This document shows positions 18,493-30,590 of a DNA stretch of 64,000 nt, piece by piece (the stretch's first letter is position 1; every line of letters begins with the position of its first letter). The stretch is from Polynucleobacter necessarius. Lineage in GTDB: Bacteria; Pseudomonadota; Gammaproteobacteria; Burkholderiales; Burkholderiaceae. The stretch is from positions 660,058 to 724,057 of the forward strand of contig NZ_LT606946.1 in NCBI RefSeq assembly GCF_900095175.1, written 5' to 3'. Position numbers and translations under genes: made by a program. The notes below the pieces were generated by a model, which ran no database searches, was not told the origin of the DNA, and saw only the letters and a program-made list of their open reading frames with translations.

Positions 18493-20808
18493 ATGGTTGA
18501 AATCGAATTAGATGGTAAGGCAGTAGAGGTTCCGCAAGGTTCGATGGTGATGCACGCCGCGAATAAGCTCGGTACTTATATTCCTCACTTCTGTTATCAC
18601 AAGAAGTTATCTATTGCTGCTAACTGCCGTATGTGTTTGGTAGAAGTAGAGAAGGCGCTAAAGCCATTGCCAGCTTGCGCTACTCCAGTTACGCAAGGTA
18701 TGAAGGTGTTTACGCATTCTGCTAAAGCAGTTGAAGCTCAGCGCTCTGTTATGGAGTTCTTGCTCATTAACCATCCTTTAGATTGCCCAATTTGCGATCA
18801 AGGTGGTGAGTGCCAGCTGCAGGATTTAGCGGTGGGTTACGGTAAATCGAATTCACGCTACGAAGAAGATAAGCGTGTTGTATTTCATAAGAATGTTGGC
18901 CCACTTATCTCTATGCAAGAGATGACGCGTTGTATTCACTGCACCCGTTGCGTACGTTTTGGCCAAGAAGTTGCCGGCGTCATGGAATTGGGTATGGTCA
19001 ACCGTGGTGAGCATTCTGAAATCACGACTTTTGCAGGTCAAACCATTGATTCAGAGTTGTCTGGAAACATGATTGATTTGTGCCCAGTAGGTGCATTGAC
19101 TAGCAAGCCTTTCCGCTACGCTGCTCGTACTTGGGAATTGGGTCGTAAGCGTTCTGTAAGTCCGCATGACAGTCTTGGTGCGAACACGACTATTCAAACA
19201 AAAGCTAACAAAGTGATGCGCGTTGTAGCTTTGGAGAATGATGCAATTAATGAGTGCTGGATTAGTGACCGTGATCGTTTTGCTTATGAAGGTCTCAATA
19301 GTGCAGATCGCGTAACTACACCAATGGTGAAGCAGGGCGGTCAGTGGTTAGAGACTGACTGGCAATCCGCACTAGATTACGTTGCTCATTCACTCAAAAC
19401 CATTTCTTCTGAGAGCGGTCCTGAAGCGGTTGCTGCTTTAGCGCACCCAATCTCCAGTACTGAAGAGTTATTCTTGCTCCAAAAAATGATTCGCGGTTTG
19501 GGTTCTAAGCAAGTTGAGACTCGTTTACGTCAAGCTGACGTGAAAGGTGCTGCTTCTGCCCCATGGTTGGGCATGCCAATTAGCAAATTAAGTGAGCTCG
19601 ATCGTGTTTTGGTAATCGGCAGCTTCTTACGTAAAGAACAGCCATTGATTGCTGTGCGTTTACGTACCGGCACAAAGCATGGCTTGCAAGTTGCACGTAT
19701 TGATGCGGGTGGCGATGATTGGTTGATTTCTGCTGCTGGCATTGCTGCTGCTCCAAGCGCATGGGTTAACACATTGAGTGAAGTTGCTTTGGCGGTGGCT
19801 AAAGCAAAATCTGCTGCTGCTCCAGCGGGCATACCTAACTTAACAATTTCTGCTACTGCGCAAAAAATTGCGGATAGTTTGCTGTCTGGTACGTCTACTT
19901 CAGTATTGCTAGGCTCTGCTGCAATCGCGCATCCACAAGCATCTGACTTACATGTCTTGGCGCAATTCATTGCCGAGCAAACTGGCGCTACTTTAGGCTT
20001 CTTACCGGTTGGCGGTAATGCTGTTGGTGCTAGCTTGGTCAATGCCAACGGTGTTGGTGTTGAATCAGTGCTTTCTGGTGATCGTCGTGCTGTCATCTTG
20101 ATGAATATCGAGCCAGACGCTGACTTGCCAAATCCTACGCAAGCGCGTGCTGCTTTGGCTAAAGCCAATACAGTGATTGGCTTAAGTGCCTATAAGAGTG
20201 CTGATCTGCTTGAGGTCGCCGATGTGATTCTGCCGATCTCTACATTCACAGAAACAGTTTCTACTTTCGTTAACGCAGAAGGCCGTGCGCAAACGATTCA
20301 ACCCGCGGTAAAACCGTTGGGTGATTCTCGTCCAGCGTGGAAAGTATTACGTGTTCTAGGTGGTTTATTGAATTTAGATGGATTCTTGTACAACATGCCT
20401 GAAGAGGTATTGGGTGAAGCGCTTGGTGAAAACTATTGCACTAAGTTATCAAATCAATCTACTGCAAGCGGATTGGTTAATGGAAACGCAGCTGTAGCAG
20501 CAGGTTTAGAGCGTTTATCTGATGTTGGTATTTACGCCGGCGACCAAATCATCCGCCGTTCGTCAGCATTGCAGTTAACGCGTGATGCGAAGCGTGGACA
20601 TCAAGTTGGATTGGGTCAAGCACTCTTTAATGAGTTGGGTTTGAAAGAGGGCGGTGCTGTGCGAGTGACTCAAGATGGTCAGTCCGTAGATTTGCCAGTC
20701 ACATTGGAAGCGAATTTAGCTCAGGGCGCTGTCAGAATTTCTGCGGGCACTATGGCTAGCGCTAAATTGGGATCGATGTTTGGTCCTGTAACTGTTAGCA
20801 AGGCATAA
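18493..20808 (+). CDS. nuoG: NADH-quinone oxidoreductase subunit G
   Basis: This large iron-sulfur subunit (771 aa from ATG 18493) passes electrons from the NADH module to NuoI. The N-terminal ferredoxin domain holds [2Fe-2S] N1b ([10 protein letters not shown]), then the His/Cys motif and [4Fe-4S] ligands [18 protein letters not shown] and [11 protein letters not shown] molybdopterin-oxidoreductase-like domain fills the rest. The frame is open from TTG 18466 and GTG 18487; ATG 18493 directly precedes the conserved [13 protein letters not shown] start but has only a weak ribosome binding site, so the start is uncertain. Confidence 0.95.
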   Translation: MVEIELDGKAVEVPQGSMVMHAANKLGTYIPHFCYHKKLSIAANCRMCLVEVEKALKPLPACATPVTQGMKVFTHSAKAVEAQRSVMEFLLINHPLDCPICDQGGECQLQDLAVGYGKSNSRYEEDKRVVFHKNVGPLISMQEMTRCIHCTRCVRFGQEVAGVMELGMVNRGEHSEITTFAGQTIDSELSGNMIDLCPVGALTSKPFRYAARTWELGRKRSVSPHDSLGANTTIQTKANKVMRVVALENDAINECWISDRDRFAYEGLNSADRVTTPMVKQGGQWLETDWQSALDYVAHSLKTISSESGPEAVAALAHPISSTEELFLLQKMIRGLGSKQVETRLRQADVKGAASAPWLGMPISKLSELDRVLVIGSFLRKEQPLIAVRLRTGTKHGLQVARIDAGGDDWLISAAGIAAAPSAWVNTLSEVALAVAKAKSAAAPAGIPNLTISATAQKIADSLLSGTSTSVLLGSAAIAHPQASDLHVLAQFIAEQTGATLGFLPVGGNAVGASLVNANGVGVESVLSGDRRAVILMNIEPDADLPNPTQARAALAKANTVIGLSAYKSADLLEVADVILPISTFTETVSTFVNAEGRAQTIQPAVKPLGDSRPAWKVLRVLGGLLNLDGFLYNMPEEVLGEALGENYCTKLSNQSTASGLVNGNAAVAAGLERLSDVGIYAGDQIIRRSSALQLTRDAKRGHQVGLGQALFNELGLKEGGAVRVTQDGQSVDLPVTLEANLAQGAVRISAGTMASAKLGSMFGPVTVSKA

Positions 20809-20816
20809 GGGACGAG

Positions 20817-21890
20817 ATGGATAATTTCTTGAACCTCATTACCACCCAAGGTGAGGCAATCTTTGGCTCACTATGGCCATTAGTTTGGGCTTTGGTGCGT
20901 ATCGTGATCATCGTGTTGCCAATGTTTGGCGCCGTTGCTTATATGACTCTTTGGGAGCGTAAGTTAATCGGCTGGATGCATATCCGACTCGGACCAAACC
21001 GTGTTGGCCCATTAGGTTTGCTGCAACCAATTGCCGACGCTTTGAAGTTGCTCATGAAGGAGATTATTTCTCCTACTCGGTCTAGCAAGGTTTTGTATTT
21101 CATTGCACCGGTGATGGTGATCATGCCGGCTTTTGCTACTTGGGCAGTAATTCCATTCCAGGCAAAAATGGTCTTGGCAGACGTCAATGCAGGCTTGCTG
21201 TACGTAATGGCAATCTCATCTATTGGTGTTTATGGTGTCATCTTGGCGGGTTGGTCATCTAACTCCAAATATCCTTTCCTTGGTGCAATGCGTGCTTCAG
21301 CGCAAATGATTTCTTACGAAATTGCGATGGGTTTTGCATTAGTCACAGTATTGCTGACTTCAGGCTCTTTGAATCTGAGTAGCATCGTTGCCTCTCAAGA
21401 GCAGGGTTACTTTGCTGGTATGGGATTGAACTTCCTCTCTTGGAATTGGTTGCCATTGCTCCCAATGTTCGTGATTTACTTTATCTCTGGTGTAGCTGAA
21501 ACCAATCGTCATCCATTTGACGTAGTTGAGGGTGAGTCCGAGATTGTTGCAGGTCATATGGTTGAGTACTCCGGTATGGCTTTTGCAATGTTCTTCTTGG
21601 CTGAATATGCCAACATGATCTTGATTGCTGCATTGTCTGCAACGATGTTCTTGGGCGGTTGGTTGCCGATTGTTGATTTGCCAATCCTGCGTGATATCCC
21701 AGGCTTCTTCTGGTTATTTGCTAAAACATTCTTCCTCTTGTCTTGCGTCATTTGGTTGCGTGCTACATTGCCACGCTATCGCTATGACCAAATCATGCGG
21801 TTGGGTTGGAAGATCTTTATTCCCATCTGCGTATTCTGGGTGGTTGTCGTTGGCGCCTGGGTTGTATCCCCATGGAATATTTGGAAATAA
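20817..21890 (+). CDS. nuoH: NADH-quinone oxidoreductase subunit H
   Basis: This membrane subunit (357 aa, about eight helices) connects the peripheral arm to the proton-pumping arm and lines the quinone channel. The conserved [40 protein letters not shown] and [14 protein letters not shown] segments are present. It starts with ATG at 20817, eight bases after the nuoG stop. No damage was seen. Confidence 0.98.
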   Translation: MDNFLNLITTQGEAIFGSLWPLVWALVRIVIIVLPMFGAVAYMTLWERKLIGWMHIRLGPNRVGPLGLLQPIADALKLLMKEIISPTRSSKVLYFIAPVMVIMPAFATWAVIPFQAKMVLADVNAGLLYVMAISSIGVYGVILAGWSSNSKYPFLGAMRASAQMISYEIAMGFALVTVLLTSGSLNLSSIVASQEQGYFAGMGLNFLSWNWLPLLPMFVIYFISGVAETNRHPFDVVEGESEIVAGHMVEYSGMAFAMFFLAEYANMILIAALSATMFLGGWLPIVDLPILRDIPGFFWLFAKTFFLLSCVIWLRATLPRYRYDQIMRLGWKIFIPICVFWVVVVGAWVVSPWNIWK

Positions 21891-21901
21891 GTTGATTAAT
21901 C

Positions 21902-22393
21902 ATGTTTAAGAAAATTTCCCAATTCCTCGATAGCTTGATGCTCAAAGATATCTTGACTGGTATGTCGATTACCGGTCGCTATCTCTTCAAGCCAAAAATT
22001 ACCGTTCAATATCCAGAAGAGAAGACTCCACAGTCCGTGCGCTTCCGCGGTTTGCATGCTTTGCGCCGTTATGAAAATGGGGAAGAGCGTTGTATTGGCT
22101 GCAAATTGTGTGAGGCGGTATGTCCTGCATACGCCATTACGATTGAAACTGCTGAGCGTGATGATGGTACTCGCAGCACCAGCCGTTATGACATTGATTT
22201 AACTAAGTGTATTTTCTGTGGCTTTTGCGAAGAGGCTTGCCCAGTAGACGCTATTGTTGAAACGAACATTTTTGAGTATTTCGGCGATAAGCGTGGAGAT
22301 TTGTACTTCACCAAAGAAATGCTTTTGGTTGTAGGCGATAAGTATGAAAAAGATATTGCCGCTAACCGCGCAGCTGATGCGCCTTATCGTTAA
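21902..22393 (+). CDS. nuoI: NADH-quinone oxidoreductase subunit I
   Basis: This ferredoxin-like subunit (163 aa) holds clusters N6a and N6b between NuoG and NuoB. It has two complete 4Fe-4S motifs, [12 protein letters not shown] and [12 protein letters not shown]. The amphipathic N-terminus ([18 protein letters not shown]) packs on the membrane arm in known structures. Confidence 0.98.
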   Translation: MFKKISQFLDSLMLKDILTGMSITGRYLFKPKITVQYPEEKTPQSVRFRGLHALRRYENGEERCIGCKLCEAVCPAYAITIETAERDDGTRSTSRYDIDLTKCIFCGFCEEACPVDAIVETNIFEYFGDKRGDLYFTKEMLLVVGDKYEKDIAANRAADAPYR

Positions 22394-22414
22394 TCGAATA
22401 GAACACAACGACAT

Positions 22415-23062
22415 ATGACATTCGATACTTCTACACTCTTCGCAGCCTTCTTTTATGCCTTTGCTGGGCTCCTAGTGATTTCAGCATTGCGCGTGATTAC
22501 TGCTCGTAACCCAGTGCATGCCGCACTATTCTTGGTTTTGGCATTCTTCTGCGCCTCTGGTCTTTGGATGCTTCTGAAAGCAGAGTTCTTAAGCTTGGCT
22601 CTCATTCTTGTTTACGTTGGTGCCGTGATGGTGCTCTTCTTGTTTGTGGTCATGATGATGGATCTTGATCTCGAGCATTTACGTCGTAATTTCAAGAGGT
22701 TCTTACCCGTAGCGTTCTTGATGGGTGCGGTCATCGTCTTAGAGCTGTCTATTGTCTTGATTCGTAGCTTTATCGGCACAAGCGCTCCAGTGCAGCCGAT
22801 GCTTGAAGAGACGGCTATGGGCAATACCCAAGCTTTGGGTATATTGATCTTCGTTGATTATGTTTATGCTTTCGAAGTTGCTGGCGTCATTCTCTTGGTG
22901 GCCATCATTGCCGCCGTTGCTCTGACCCTGCGTAATCGTAAAGATTCCAAGTCACAGAATATTCATGAGCAAGTGAACGTCAATTCTGCTGATCGCATGC
23001 GTATCGTGAAGATGGACTCTGATATGGCCGCCAAGCAAGATGCTCGCAGAGAGAAGAAATGA
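22415..23062 (+). CDS. nuoJ: NADH-quinone oxidoreductase subunit J
   Basis: This membrane subunit (215 aa) has five predicted helices, including the conserved [19 protein letters not shown] helix (about residues 62-80) that contains the pi-bulge region. A charged cytoplasmic tail ([15 protein letters not shown]...KQDARREKK) follows. It overlaps nuoK by four bases (ATGA). Confidence 0.96.
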   Translation: MTFDTSTLFAAFFYAFAGLLVISALRVITARNPVHAALFLVLAFFCASGLWMLLKAEFLSLALILVYVGAVMVLFLFVVMMMDLDLEHLRRNFKRFLPVAFLMGAVIVLELSIVLIRSFIGTSAPVQPMLEETAMGNTQALGILIFVDYVYAFEVAGVILLVAIIAAVALTLRNRKDSKSQNIHEQVNVNSADRMRIVKMDSDMAAKQDARREKK

Positions 23063-23367
23063 CTATTACCTTAGCCCACTATTTAGTGCTTGGCGCAATC
23101 TTATTTGCGACCAGCGTCATTGGTATCTTCTTGAACCGTAAGAATGTCATTGTGCTTTTAATGGCAATTGAATTAATGCTTCTCTCGGTGAACATGAACT
23201 TTGTAGCCTTCTCTCACTATTTGGGTGACATGGCTGGTCAGGTATTCGTATTCTTTATTTTGACTGTGGCTGCTGCTGAGGCGGCAATTGGTTTAGCAAT
23301 CCTTGTTGTGCTTTTCCGTAAGGTAGACACCATTGATGCAGATAACCTTGACCACTTAAAAGGCTAG
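23059..23367 (+). CDS. nuoK: NADH-quinone oxidoreductase subunit K
   Basis: This small membrane subunit (102 aa) has three helices with the two buried glutamates expected for the proton path: [11 protein letters not shown] in the second helix and [11 protein letters not shown] in the third. It is related to MnhC/MrpC antiporter subunits. It starts within the nuoJ stop and is followed 2 bases later by nuoL. Confidence 0.97.
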   Translation: MTITLAHYLVLGAILFATSVIGIFLNRKNVIVLLMAIELMLLSVNMNFVAFSHYLGDMAGQVFVFFILTVAAAEAAIGLAILVVLFRKVDTIDADNLDHLKG

Positions 23368-23369
23368 TC

Positions 23370-25430
23370 ATGCAATTTACCTTAACTCTTCCTGTTCTCT
23401 GCGCAATTCCACTGGCGCCATTATTTGGCTCAGCTATTGCAGGATTCTTTGGCACTAAATTAGGCGGGAATCGCATCGGAAATGGCGCTTGCCAGTTTGT
23501 CACCATTCTCGGTGTGATGATCGCTTTCGTCTTGTCTTGCTTTGTCTTAGTGCAAGTAATGGATGGCTTTTATTTCAACGGTACTGTCTATCGCTGGATG
23601 CAATTAGGCGAGCTCAATCTCGATATCGGCTTCTTAATTGACCCGCTGACAGCGACCATGATGTGTGTAGTGACCTTTGTTTCTTTGATGGTTCACATTT
23701 ACACCATTGGTTATATGGAGGGTGAAGAGGGTTATAACCGCTTCTTCTCATACATCTCACTCTTTACCTTCGCTATGTTGATGTTGGTGATGAGCAACAA
23801 TCTCTTGCAACTCTTCTTCGGTTGGGAAGCGGTAGGTGTAGTTTCTTATTTGCTGATTGGTTTCTACTACGAGCGTCAATCTGCAGTATTTGCCAATATG
23901 AAGGCCTTCTTGGTTAACCGTGTTGGTGACTTCGGCTTCATCCTGGGTATTGGCTTGCTATTGGCAAGTACTGGCTCTATGCAATACGACGTCATTTTTG
24001 CTCAAAATAATGCATTGGCTGCGCAAACATTGCCCGGTACTAGCTGGAATTTGGTGACTGTTGCCTGTATCTGCTTATTTATCGGTGCGATGGGTAAGTC
24101 AGCTCAGTTCCCATTGCACGTTTGGTTGCCAGACTCTATGGAAGGCCCAACTCCAATTTCTGCATTGATTCATGCTGCAACGATGGTGACAGCTGGCATC
24201 TTTATGGTGTCACGCATGTCACCTCTATTTGAGTTGTCTGATGCTGCCTTGAGCTTCATCTTGGTAATCGGTTCAATCACTGCGCTGTTCATGGGCTTCT
24301 TGGGTATTGTTCAAACTGATATTAAGCGGGTGATTGCCTATTCAACACTCTCACAATTGGGTTACATGACTGTTGCCTTGGGCGTATCTGCTTACCCAAT
24401 CGCCATCTTCCATTTGATGACACATGCATTCTTTAAGGCGCTTTTGTTCCTTGCGGCGGGTAGCGTGATTTTGGGTATGCACCACGAGCAAGATATGCGC
24501 AAGATGGGTGGGCTCTGGAAGTACATGCCAATCACATGCCTGATGATGTTATTGGGTAACCTCGCATTGATTGGTACGCCATTCTTCTCTGGCTTCTATT
24601 CCAAAGACTCCATCATCGAAGCGGTGGCTGCTAGCCATATTCCTGGCTCTGGCTTTGCTTACTTCGCAGTGATGGCTAGCGTATTTGTAACAGCTCTGTA
24701 TTCCTTCCGTCTGTACTTCTATGTATTCCACGGTAAAGCCCGTTGGGGACATGCTGATGCTCACGCACATGATCACCATCATGATCATGCAGAGCAGGGC
24801 GATGATCACGCGCATCATGGTTTGGCTCCAGGTCAAAAACCGCATGAGTCACCATTTGTTGTGACTCTGCCATTAATCTTGTTGGCGATTCCTTCTGTGA
24901 TTATTGGTTACTACACGATTACACCTTTGCTGTTTGGTACTTATTTCGGCGATTCAATCTTTGTGGATATCGGTAAACATCCAGCGATGAAAGAACTTGC
25001 TGAAGAGTTCCATGGCCCGATCGCGATGGCAATGCATTCGTTGACGTCACCAGTCTTGCTGCTCGTTGTTCTTGGCGTGCTGACTGCTGCAATTGGTTAT
25101 CTCTGGGCACCAAAATTGCCTGGCGTTGTTGCGCAAGCATTTGCTCCAATCAAGAAGCTATTGGATAACAAATACTATCTCGATGATTTAAACCAAGCAG
25201 TGTTTTCTAAAGGCTTGCTGTGGATCGGTGGTGTCTTATGGCATCGTGGCGATCAACAGGCTATTGACGGCTTCTTGGTTAACGGTAGCGCACATGCAGT
25301 AGGGCGCTTTTCTGCAGTGATCCGCCATTTGCAATCCGGTTATCTCTATCACTATGCCTTTGCAATGATTGCAGGCTTAGCGGTATTGCTAGCTTGGGTT
25401 TTGTACGCTTACCTGCCTTTTGTTCGCTAG
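23370..25430 (+). CDS. nuoL: NADH-quinone oxidoreductase subunit L
   Basis: This antiporter-like proton-pumping subunit (686 aa) lies at the distal end of the membrane arm and carries the lateral helix. Conserved landmarks are FFGWEAVGVVSYLLIGFYYER (essential Glu), AMGKSAQFPLHVWLPDSMEGPTP and SHAFFKALLFLAAG-type sequence. A histidine-rich loop occurs near residues 460-493, with about 11 His in 33 residues, between two helices. The frame is complete. Confidence 0.97.
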   Translation: MQFTLTLPVLCAIPLAPLFGSAIAGFFGTKLGGNRIGNGACQFVTILGVMIAFVLSCFVLVQVMDGFYFNGTVYRWMQLGELNLDIGFLIDPLTATMMCVVTFVSLMVHIYTIGYMEGEEGYNRFFSYISLFTFAMLMLVMSNNLLQLFFGWEAVGVVSYLLIGFYYERQSAVFANMKAFLVNRVGDFGFILGIGLLLASTGSMQYDVIFAQNNALAAQTLPGTSWNLVTVACICLFIGAMGKSAQFPLHVWLPDSMEGPTPISALIHAATMVTAGIFMVSRMSPLFELSDAALSFILVIGSITALFMGFLGIVQTDIKRVIAYSTLSQLGYMTVALGVSAYPIAIFHLMTHAFFKALLFLAAGSVILGMHHEQDMRKMGGLWKYMPITCLMMLLGNLALIGTPFFSGFYSKDSIIEAVAASHIPGSGFAYFAVMASVFVTALYSFRLYFYVFHGKARWGHADAHAHDHHHDHAEQGDDHAHHGLAPGQKPHESPFVVTLPLILLAIPSVIIGYYTITPLLFGTYFGDSIFVDIGKHPAMKELAEEFHGPIAMAMHSLTSPVLLLVVLGVLTAAIGYLWAPKLPGVVAQAFAPIKKLLDNKYYLDDLNQAVFSKGLLWIGGVLWHRGDQQAIDGFLVNGSAHAVGRFSAVIRHLQSGYLYHYAFAMIAGLAVLLAWVLYAYLPFVR

Positions 25431-25454
25431 GCCTTTGTTACTTAAGTAGCCATC

Positions 25455-26921
25455 ATGATTCTTTCTTACGCCATCTGGATTCCGATTTTCTTCGGCATCA
25501 TTATTTTGTTCTATGGTTCAGAGAGACCGACGGCCGGTGTTCGCTGGTTGGCTCTCTTTGGTTCTGTACTGGGCTTTATTGCCACCCTCCCGCTGATTAT
25601 TCATTTTGATATTGCCAATCCTGGCATGCAGTTTGTTGAAAAGATTAGTTGGATTCCTCGCTACGACATCAACTGTCACCTCGGTATTGACGGTATCTCT
25701 GTCTGGTTCATTGTTCTAACAGCATTTATTAATATTTTTGTAGTGATTGCTGCATGGGAAGTGATTGACAAGAAGGTTTCGCAGTACATGGCTTCTTTCT
25801 TAATCCTGTCTGGATTAATGATTGGTGTCTTCGCTGCTTTGGATGCATTGTTGTTCTATGTATTCTTTGAGGCAACCTTAATCCCGATGTACATCATCAT
25901 CGGTGTGTGGGGTGGTCATAACCGCATCTACGCCGCATTTAAGTTCTTCCTGTACACCCTGCTTGGTTCATTACTCACTTTGATTGCCATGCTCTATTTG
26001 TACAACGTGACAAATACCTTTGAAATCTTGGCTTGGCATAATGCTCGCCTCGATATCGTTGAGCAAATCCCCCTGTTCTTCGCCTTCTTCATGGCCTTTG
26101 CTGTGAAAGTCCCAATATGGCCTTTGCATACTTGGTTGCCAGACGTACACGTTGAAGCGCCAACAGGTGGGTCGGTAGTATTGGCGGCAATTATGTTGAA
26201 GCTGGGCGCTTATGGCTTCTTGCGTTTCTCATTGCCAATAGCCCCTGATGCAAGTCAGTACCTTGGCCCATTTGTGATCTTCCTATCTTTAGTAGCTGTG
26301 ATTTATGTTGGTGCAGTAGCCTTAGTTCAAAAAGATATGAAGAAGTTGGTGGCCTACTCCTCAGTGGCACACATGGGCTTTGTGACCCTCGGTTTCTTCC
26401 TCTTTAGCCCGCTGGGTATTGAGGGCGGTATTGTGCAGATGATTTCTCATGGCTTCGTTGCTGGTGCCATGTTCCTCTCAATTGGTGTGTTGTATGACCG
26501 TATGCATACCCGCCAAATTGCAGATTACGGTGGTGTGGTTCACCGTATGCCCGCATTCACTGCATTTGCGGTCTTGATAGCAATGGCGAACTGTGGTTTG
26601 CCAACCACCTCTGGTTTCGTAGGTGAGTTCATGGTGATTTTGGCTGCCGTAGATTACGACTTTGTAATTGGTATTTTGGCTGCAACCGCCTTGATTCTGG
26701 GTGCTGCTTATTCCTTGTGGATGGTGAAGCGCGTTTTCTTTGGCGCAATCACTAACAAGCATGTTGAGGTATTAAAAGATCTCAATGCGCGTGAGTATTT
26801 CATGATGACAGTACTTTCCATCTGTGTAATCGGAATGGGTGTTTATCCAAAGCCGTTTACCGACATCATTCATCCGTCTGTAATTAATCTGCTGCAGCAT
26901 GTTGCTGTAAGCAAACTCTGA
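25455..26921 (+). CDS. nuoM: NADH-quinone oxidoreductase subunit M
   Basis: This second antiporter-like proton pump subunit (488 aa, about 14 helices) has the essential Glu in [18 protein letters not shown] and the Lys in [23 protein letters not shown], both typical of NuoM. ATG 25455 lies 24 bases after the nuoL stop. The frame is intact. Confidence 0.97.
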   Translation: MILSYAIWIPIFFGIIILFYGSERPTAGVRWLALFGSVLGFIATLPLIIHFDIANPGMQFVEKISWIPRYDINCHLGIDGISVWFIVLTAFINIFVVIAAWEVIDKKVSQYMASFLILSGLMIGVFAALDALLFYVFFEATLIPMYIIIGVWGGHNRIYAAFKFFLYTLLGSLLTLIAMLYLYNVTNTFEILAWHNARLDIVEQIPLFFAFFMAFAVKVPIWPLHTWLPDVHVEAPTGGSVVLAAIMLKLGAYGFLRFSLPIAPDASQYLGPFVIFLSLVAVIYVGAVALVQKDMKKLVAYSSVAHMGFVTLGFFLFSPLGIEGGIVQMISHGFVAGAMFLSIGVLYDRMHTRQIADYGGVVHRMPAFTAFAVLIAMANCGLPTTSGFVGEFMVILAAVDYDFVIGILAATALILGAAYSLWMVKRVFFGAITNKHVEVLKDLNAREYFMMTVLSICVIGMGVYPKPFTDIIHPSVINLLQHVAVSKL

Positions 26922-26931
26922 GTACAAGCTA

Positions 26932-28437
26932 ATGCAAGAATTTGATCTATTCGCCATCCTGCCGGAACTTGTTTTACTCGTAGCTGTCTGCCTATTATTG
27001 GTAGCTAGCGTCTATGTACCGGAGCGTCAGCCATCTACACCCGGCGTAGAGCAAGATATTTTCCATACGCCACGTGGAGTTGGTTTCGTCTATTTCTTTA
27101 CGATTATTTTGCTGGCCTATCTTGTTTTTGTTTATGCGGCGCGAATGGCTGATCCATCTGTTGTTGCCATGAACGGCTTGTTTCAATCAGATCCTATTTC
27201 CAATCTTCTTAAGGCATGCTCATGCGGTGCCGTGTTAGTGAGCTTGGTGTATTCAAAGCAATACCTTAGCGATCGTGTACTGTTCCGTCCAGACTTTATT
27301 GTTTTGGCTTTATTGGCCTTGTTGGGGCAATGCATACTGATCTCTGGCGCCAATCTATTAACTCTTTATTTGGGTCTTGAGTTAATGGCTTTGCCTACTT
27401 ATGCCTTGGTAGCTATGCGTCACAATAGTGAGAAGAGTGTAGAGGCTGCTATTAAATACTTTATTTTGGGCGCATTGGCATCTGGTTTCTTGCTCTACGG
27501 TATGTCTATGCTTTATGGCGTAACCGGCTCACTTGATTTAATTGAAATCTTCAGAATAGTTGCTGATCCACGCGTTAATCATTTGGTGATGGCTTTTGGT
27601 TTGGTATTTATTGTTTCTGGTTTGGCTTTCAAGTTGGGTGTTGTGCCATTCCATATGTGGGTACCAGACGTGTATCAAGGCGCACCAACAGCAGTGACCT
27701 TGATGATTGCTGCAGCTCCAAAGATCGCTGCATTTGCTCTGCTATTCCGTTTATTGGTGAATACTTTATTGCCGCTGATGGGTGACTGGCAGCCAATGTT
27801 GGTCTTGTTGGCGGTTCTGTCCTTGGTAGTGGGTAACATCACTGCTATTGCGCAAACCAATATGAAGCGCATGCTGGCTTACTCAGCTATTGCTCAAATG
27901 GGTTTTGTATTGCTGGGTATGTTGTCTGTATTTGACGACCATGCTTTTGGTGCATCCATGTTTTATGCAATCACTTATGTATTAACTACATTAGGCAGCT
28001 TCGGCCTCTTAATGATGTTGTCGCGCAAGGGTCATGATTGCGAAACTATTGATGATCTCAAGGGCTTGAATAAACGCCACCCATGGTTTGCCTTTATTGG
28101 CCTGGTAATGATGTTCTCTTTGGCCGGTATTCCACCGACAGTAGGTTTTGCTGCTAAGTTGGGTGTACTTGAAGCCTTGGTAGATGGTGGACATACTTTC
28201 TTGGTCATCATTGCCGTGATTGCCTCATTGATTGGTGCTTTCTACTACCTCAGAGTGGTCAAGGTGATGTACTTCGATGAGCCGAAAGAAGAGCATGCGG
28301 AGGAGATATCTGGATCTGGTTTTGCTCGTGGAATTTTGAGTTTGAATGCGATATTCGTTTTGGCTCTAGGTATCTTCCCGGCTGGACTGATGGCTGTTTG
28401 CCTGGATGCAATGCGCCGTACTTTATTGGGTTCATAG
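26932..28437 (+). CDS. nuoN: NADH-quinone oxidoreductase subunit N
   Basis: This third antiporter-like subunit (501 aa) has [17 protein letters not shown] and the [25 protein letters not shown] segment with the conserved Lys. It ends the nuo operon; a terminator hairpin follows within 30 bases. In relatives I expect a small DUF2818 gene after nuoN, and none is seen here. Confidence 0.97.
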   Translation: MQEFDLFAILPELVLLVAVCLLLVASVYVPERQPSTPGVEQDIFHTPRGVGFVYFFTIILLAYLVFVYAARMADPSVVAMNGLFQSDPISNLLKACSCGAVLVSLVYSKQYLSDRVLFRPDFIVLALLALLGQCILISGANLLTLYLGLELMALPTYALVAMRHNSEKSVEAAIKYFILGALASGFLLYGMSMLYGVTGSLDLIEIFRIVADPRVNHLVMAFGLVFIVSGLAFKLGVVPFHMWVPDVYQGAPTAVTLMIAAAPKIAAFALLFRLLVNTLLPLMGDWQPMLVLLAVLSLVVGNITAIAQTNMKRMLAYSAIAQMGFVLLGMLSVFDDHAFGASMFYAITYVLTTLGSFGLLMMLSRKGHDCETIDDLKGLNKRHPWFAFIGLVMMFSLAGIPPTVGFAAKLGVLEALVDGGHTFLVIIAVIASLIGAFYYLRVVKVMYFDEPKEEHAEEISGSGFARGILSLNAIFVLALGIFPAGLMAVCLDAMRRTLLGS

Positions 28438-28463
28438 GTAAGCAACTCAAACTGATTCTGATG

Positions 28464-28490
28464 AAGGCTCCGAATAGGGGCCTTTCTCTT
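28464..28490 (+). terminator. Terminator of the nuo operon
   Basis: AAGGCTCC (28464-28471) pairs with GGGGCCTT (28477-28484), with one G-T pair and loop GAATA. A T-rich tract (tttctctttt) follows. It closes the 14.5 kb nuo transcription unit. Confidence 0.75.
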
Positions 28491-28542
28491 TTCTGTCATC
28501 TAGATTTTGTATGATGGTCATTCAATTGATGAAAGACATGCT

Positions 28543-29145
28543 ATGAGTGAAAAATCCTTTAAAGACTTGCCAATTGGCGATGCCCATTTGAGAGAAGAGC
28601 GCTTATCTGGTGAGGATATTTACAGCGGCATCTTTTTGAATATGAAGCGCGATCAAGTCAGCTTGCCTGATGGCAATCAAGCGGTACGTGAATACCTGAC
28701 ACATCCTGGTGCAGTTGCTATTTTGGCTATCTTGGATGATGGCAGGGTACTGATGGAGCGCCAATATCGTTACCCAATCGCAAAAGCTTGTATTGAAATC
28801 CCTGCGGGTAAGTTGGAGATTGGCGAAGATCGATTGTTATGCGCCCAGAGAGAATTGGAAGAAGAGACGGGTTATTCCGCTACTAAGTGGAGTTTTATCC
28901 GTCGCATTCATCCAGTCATTTCCTACTCGACAGAATTTATTGACATCTACCTCGCTGAAGGTCTGGTATCTGGAAAAAGCCATCTAGATGATGAAGAGTT
29001 TTTAGATGTATTTGCCGCTCCTCTAGAGCAATTATTGGAGTGGGTGGAGCAGGGTGAGATTACAGATGTGAAGACGACAATTGCAACGTACTGGCTGGAT
29101 CGTTATCGTCGTGGTCTTGTGAGCCCTAAGCCTATCGCGGGGTAA
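28543..29145 (+). CDS. NUDIX hydrolase (ADP-ribose pyrophosphatase-like)
   Basis: The protein has the ADP-ribose pyrophosphatase architecture. A short N-terminal beta domain (RLSGEDIYSGIFLNMKRDQV) is followed by a complete Nudix box near residues 98-120: GKLEIGE, seven residues, then RELEEETGY. These hydrolyse nucleoside diphosphates linked to sugars, giving AMP and ribose 5-phosphate. The frame is open from ATG 28507, but ATG 28543 (MSEKSFKDLP) gives the more usual start and about 200 residues. It follows the nuo terminator and precedes a DUF1178 gene, as in related genomes. Confidence 0.9.
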   Translation: MSEKSFKDLPIGDAHLREERLSGEDIYSGIFLNMKRDQVSLPDGNQAVREYLTHPGAVAILAILDDGRVLMERQYRYPIAKACIEIPAGKLEIGEDRLLCAQRELEEETGYSATKWSFIRRIHPVISYSTEFIDIYLAEGLVSGKSHLDDEEFLDVFAAPLEQLLEWVEQGEITDVKTTIATYWLDRYRRGLVSPKPIAG

Positions 29146-29206
29146 TTTCATAATCCTATTAAAATAGGGCTATTGAATTTAGTACTTTTGCCCCTATATA
29201 GGTCTT

Positions 29207-29734
29207 ATGAAAGTTTATAATCTCGCTTGCCCACTAGATCATCGCTTTGAGGGATGGTTTGCCTCTGAGGAGGATTGCCTTGCCCAGCAGGACAAGGGAA
29301 TGCTTGCGTGTCCTATTTGCGATAGTACCGAGATTACTAGGATGCCATCGGCTCCACATATTGCTAAATCAAGCTCTAGCAAAAATGTCTCAACTTCAAC
29401 CGAGCTGACTGTTGCCAGCCCTGCGACAACCGATCACTCTGGTGTCAGTGGCGGCCTAACTGGCGACGTTGTGGCCCTGACTGGAAGTAACCATTCTCAA
29501 TTAGAGGCGCAGGTACAGGCAGCCTTTTTGAAGGGTATGCGTGAGTTGATGGGACGCTCTGAGGATGTGGGCAGCTCATTTGCTGAAGAGGCTCGCAAAA
29601 TTCACTATAAGGAATCTCCTGAGCGGAGTATTCGCGGTCAAACCACTCTAGATGAAGCTGAGGCTTTGCGTGACGAAGGCATTGAGGTCATGGCGATGCC
29701 CATGCTACCCGCCTTTAAAAACACGTTGCAGTAG
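29207..29734 (+). CDS. DUF1178 family protein
   Basis: The product (175 aa) starts with the family signature MKVYNLACPLDHRFEGWFAS. A pair of cysteines (LACPICDS) follows, which together with the first Cys could bind a metal. A variable Ser/Thr-rich middle part (residues 55-100) leads to the conserved C-terminal half (KGMRELMGRSEDVGSSFAEEARKIHY). The function is unknown. It lies after the NUDIX hydrolase gene and is intact. Confidence 0.88.
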   Translation: MKVYNLACPLDHRFEGWFASEEDCLAQQDKGMLACPICDSTEITRMPSAPHIAKSSSSKNVSTSTELTVASPATTDHSGVSGGLTGDVVALTGSNHSQLEAQVQAAFLKGMRELMGRSEDVGSSFAEEARKIHYKESPERSIRGQTTLDEAEALRDEGIEVMAMPMLPAFKNTLQ

Positions 29735-29799
29735 CCAGTTTCACCCTGATTCCCCTATACTTGGTGTGCACCCAAGGTCTGGGTATAACCATTTATTAG

Positions 29800-30546
<747 letters not shown>

Positions 30547-30590
30547 TCGCTACCGATCAAAGTCTTAATTAGTAGTCGAAAGCCCGCCCT

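Noticed and set aside
19530-20168. Long minus-strand open frame (212 codons) opposite nuoG
   Set aside because: It lies wholly antisense to a conserved gene, is rich in Ala/Ser/Thr as expected from the complementary codons, and has no ribosome binding site or family resemblance.
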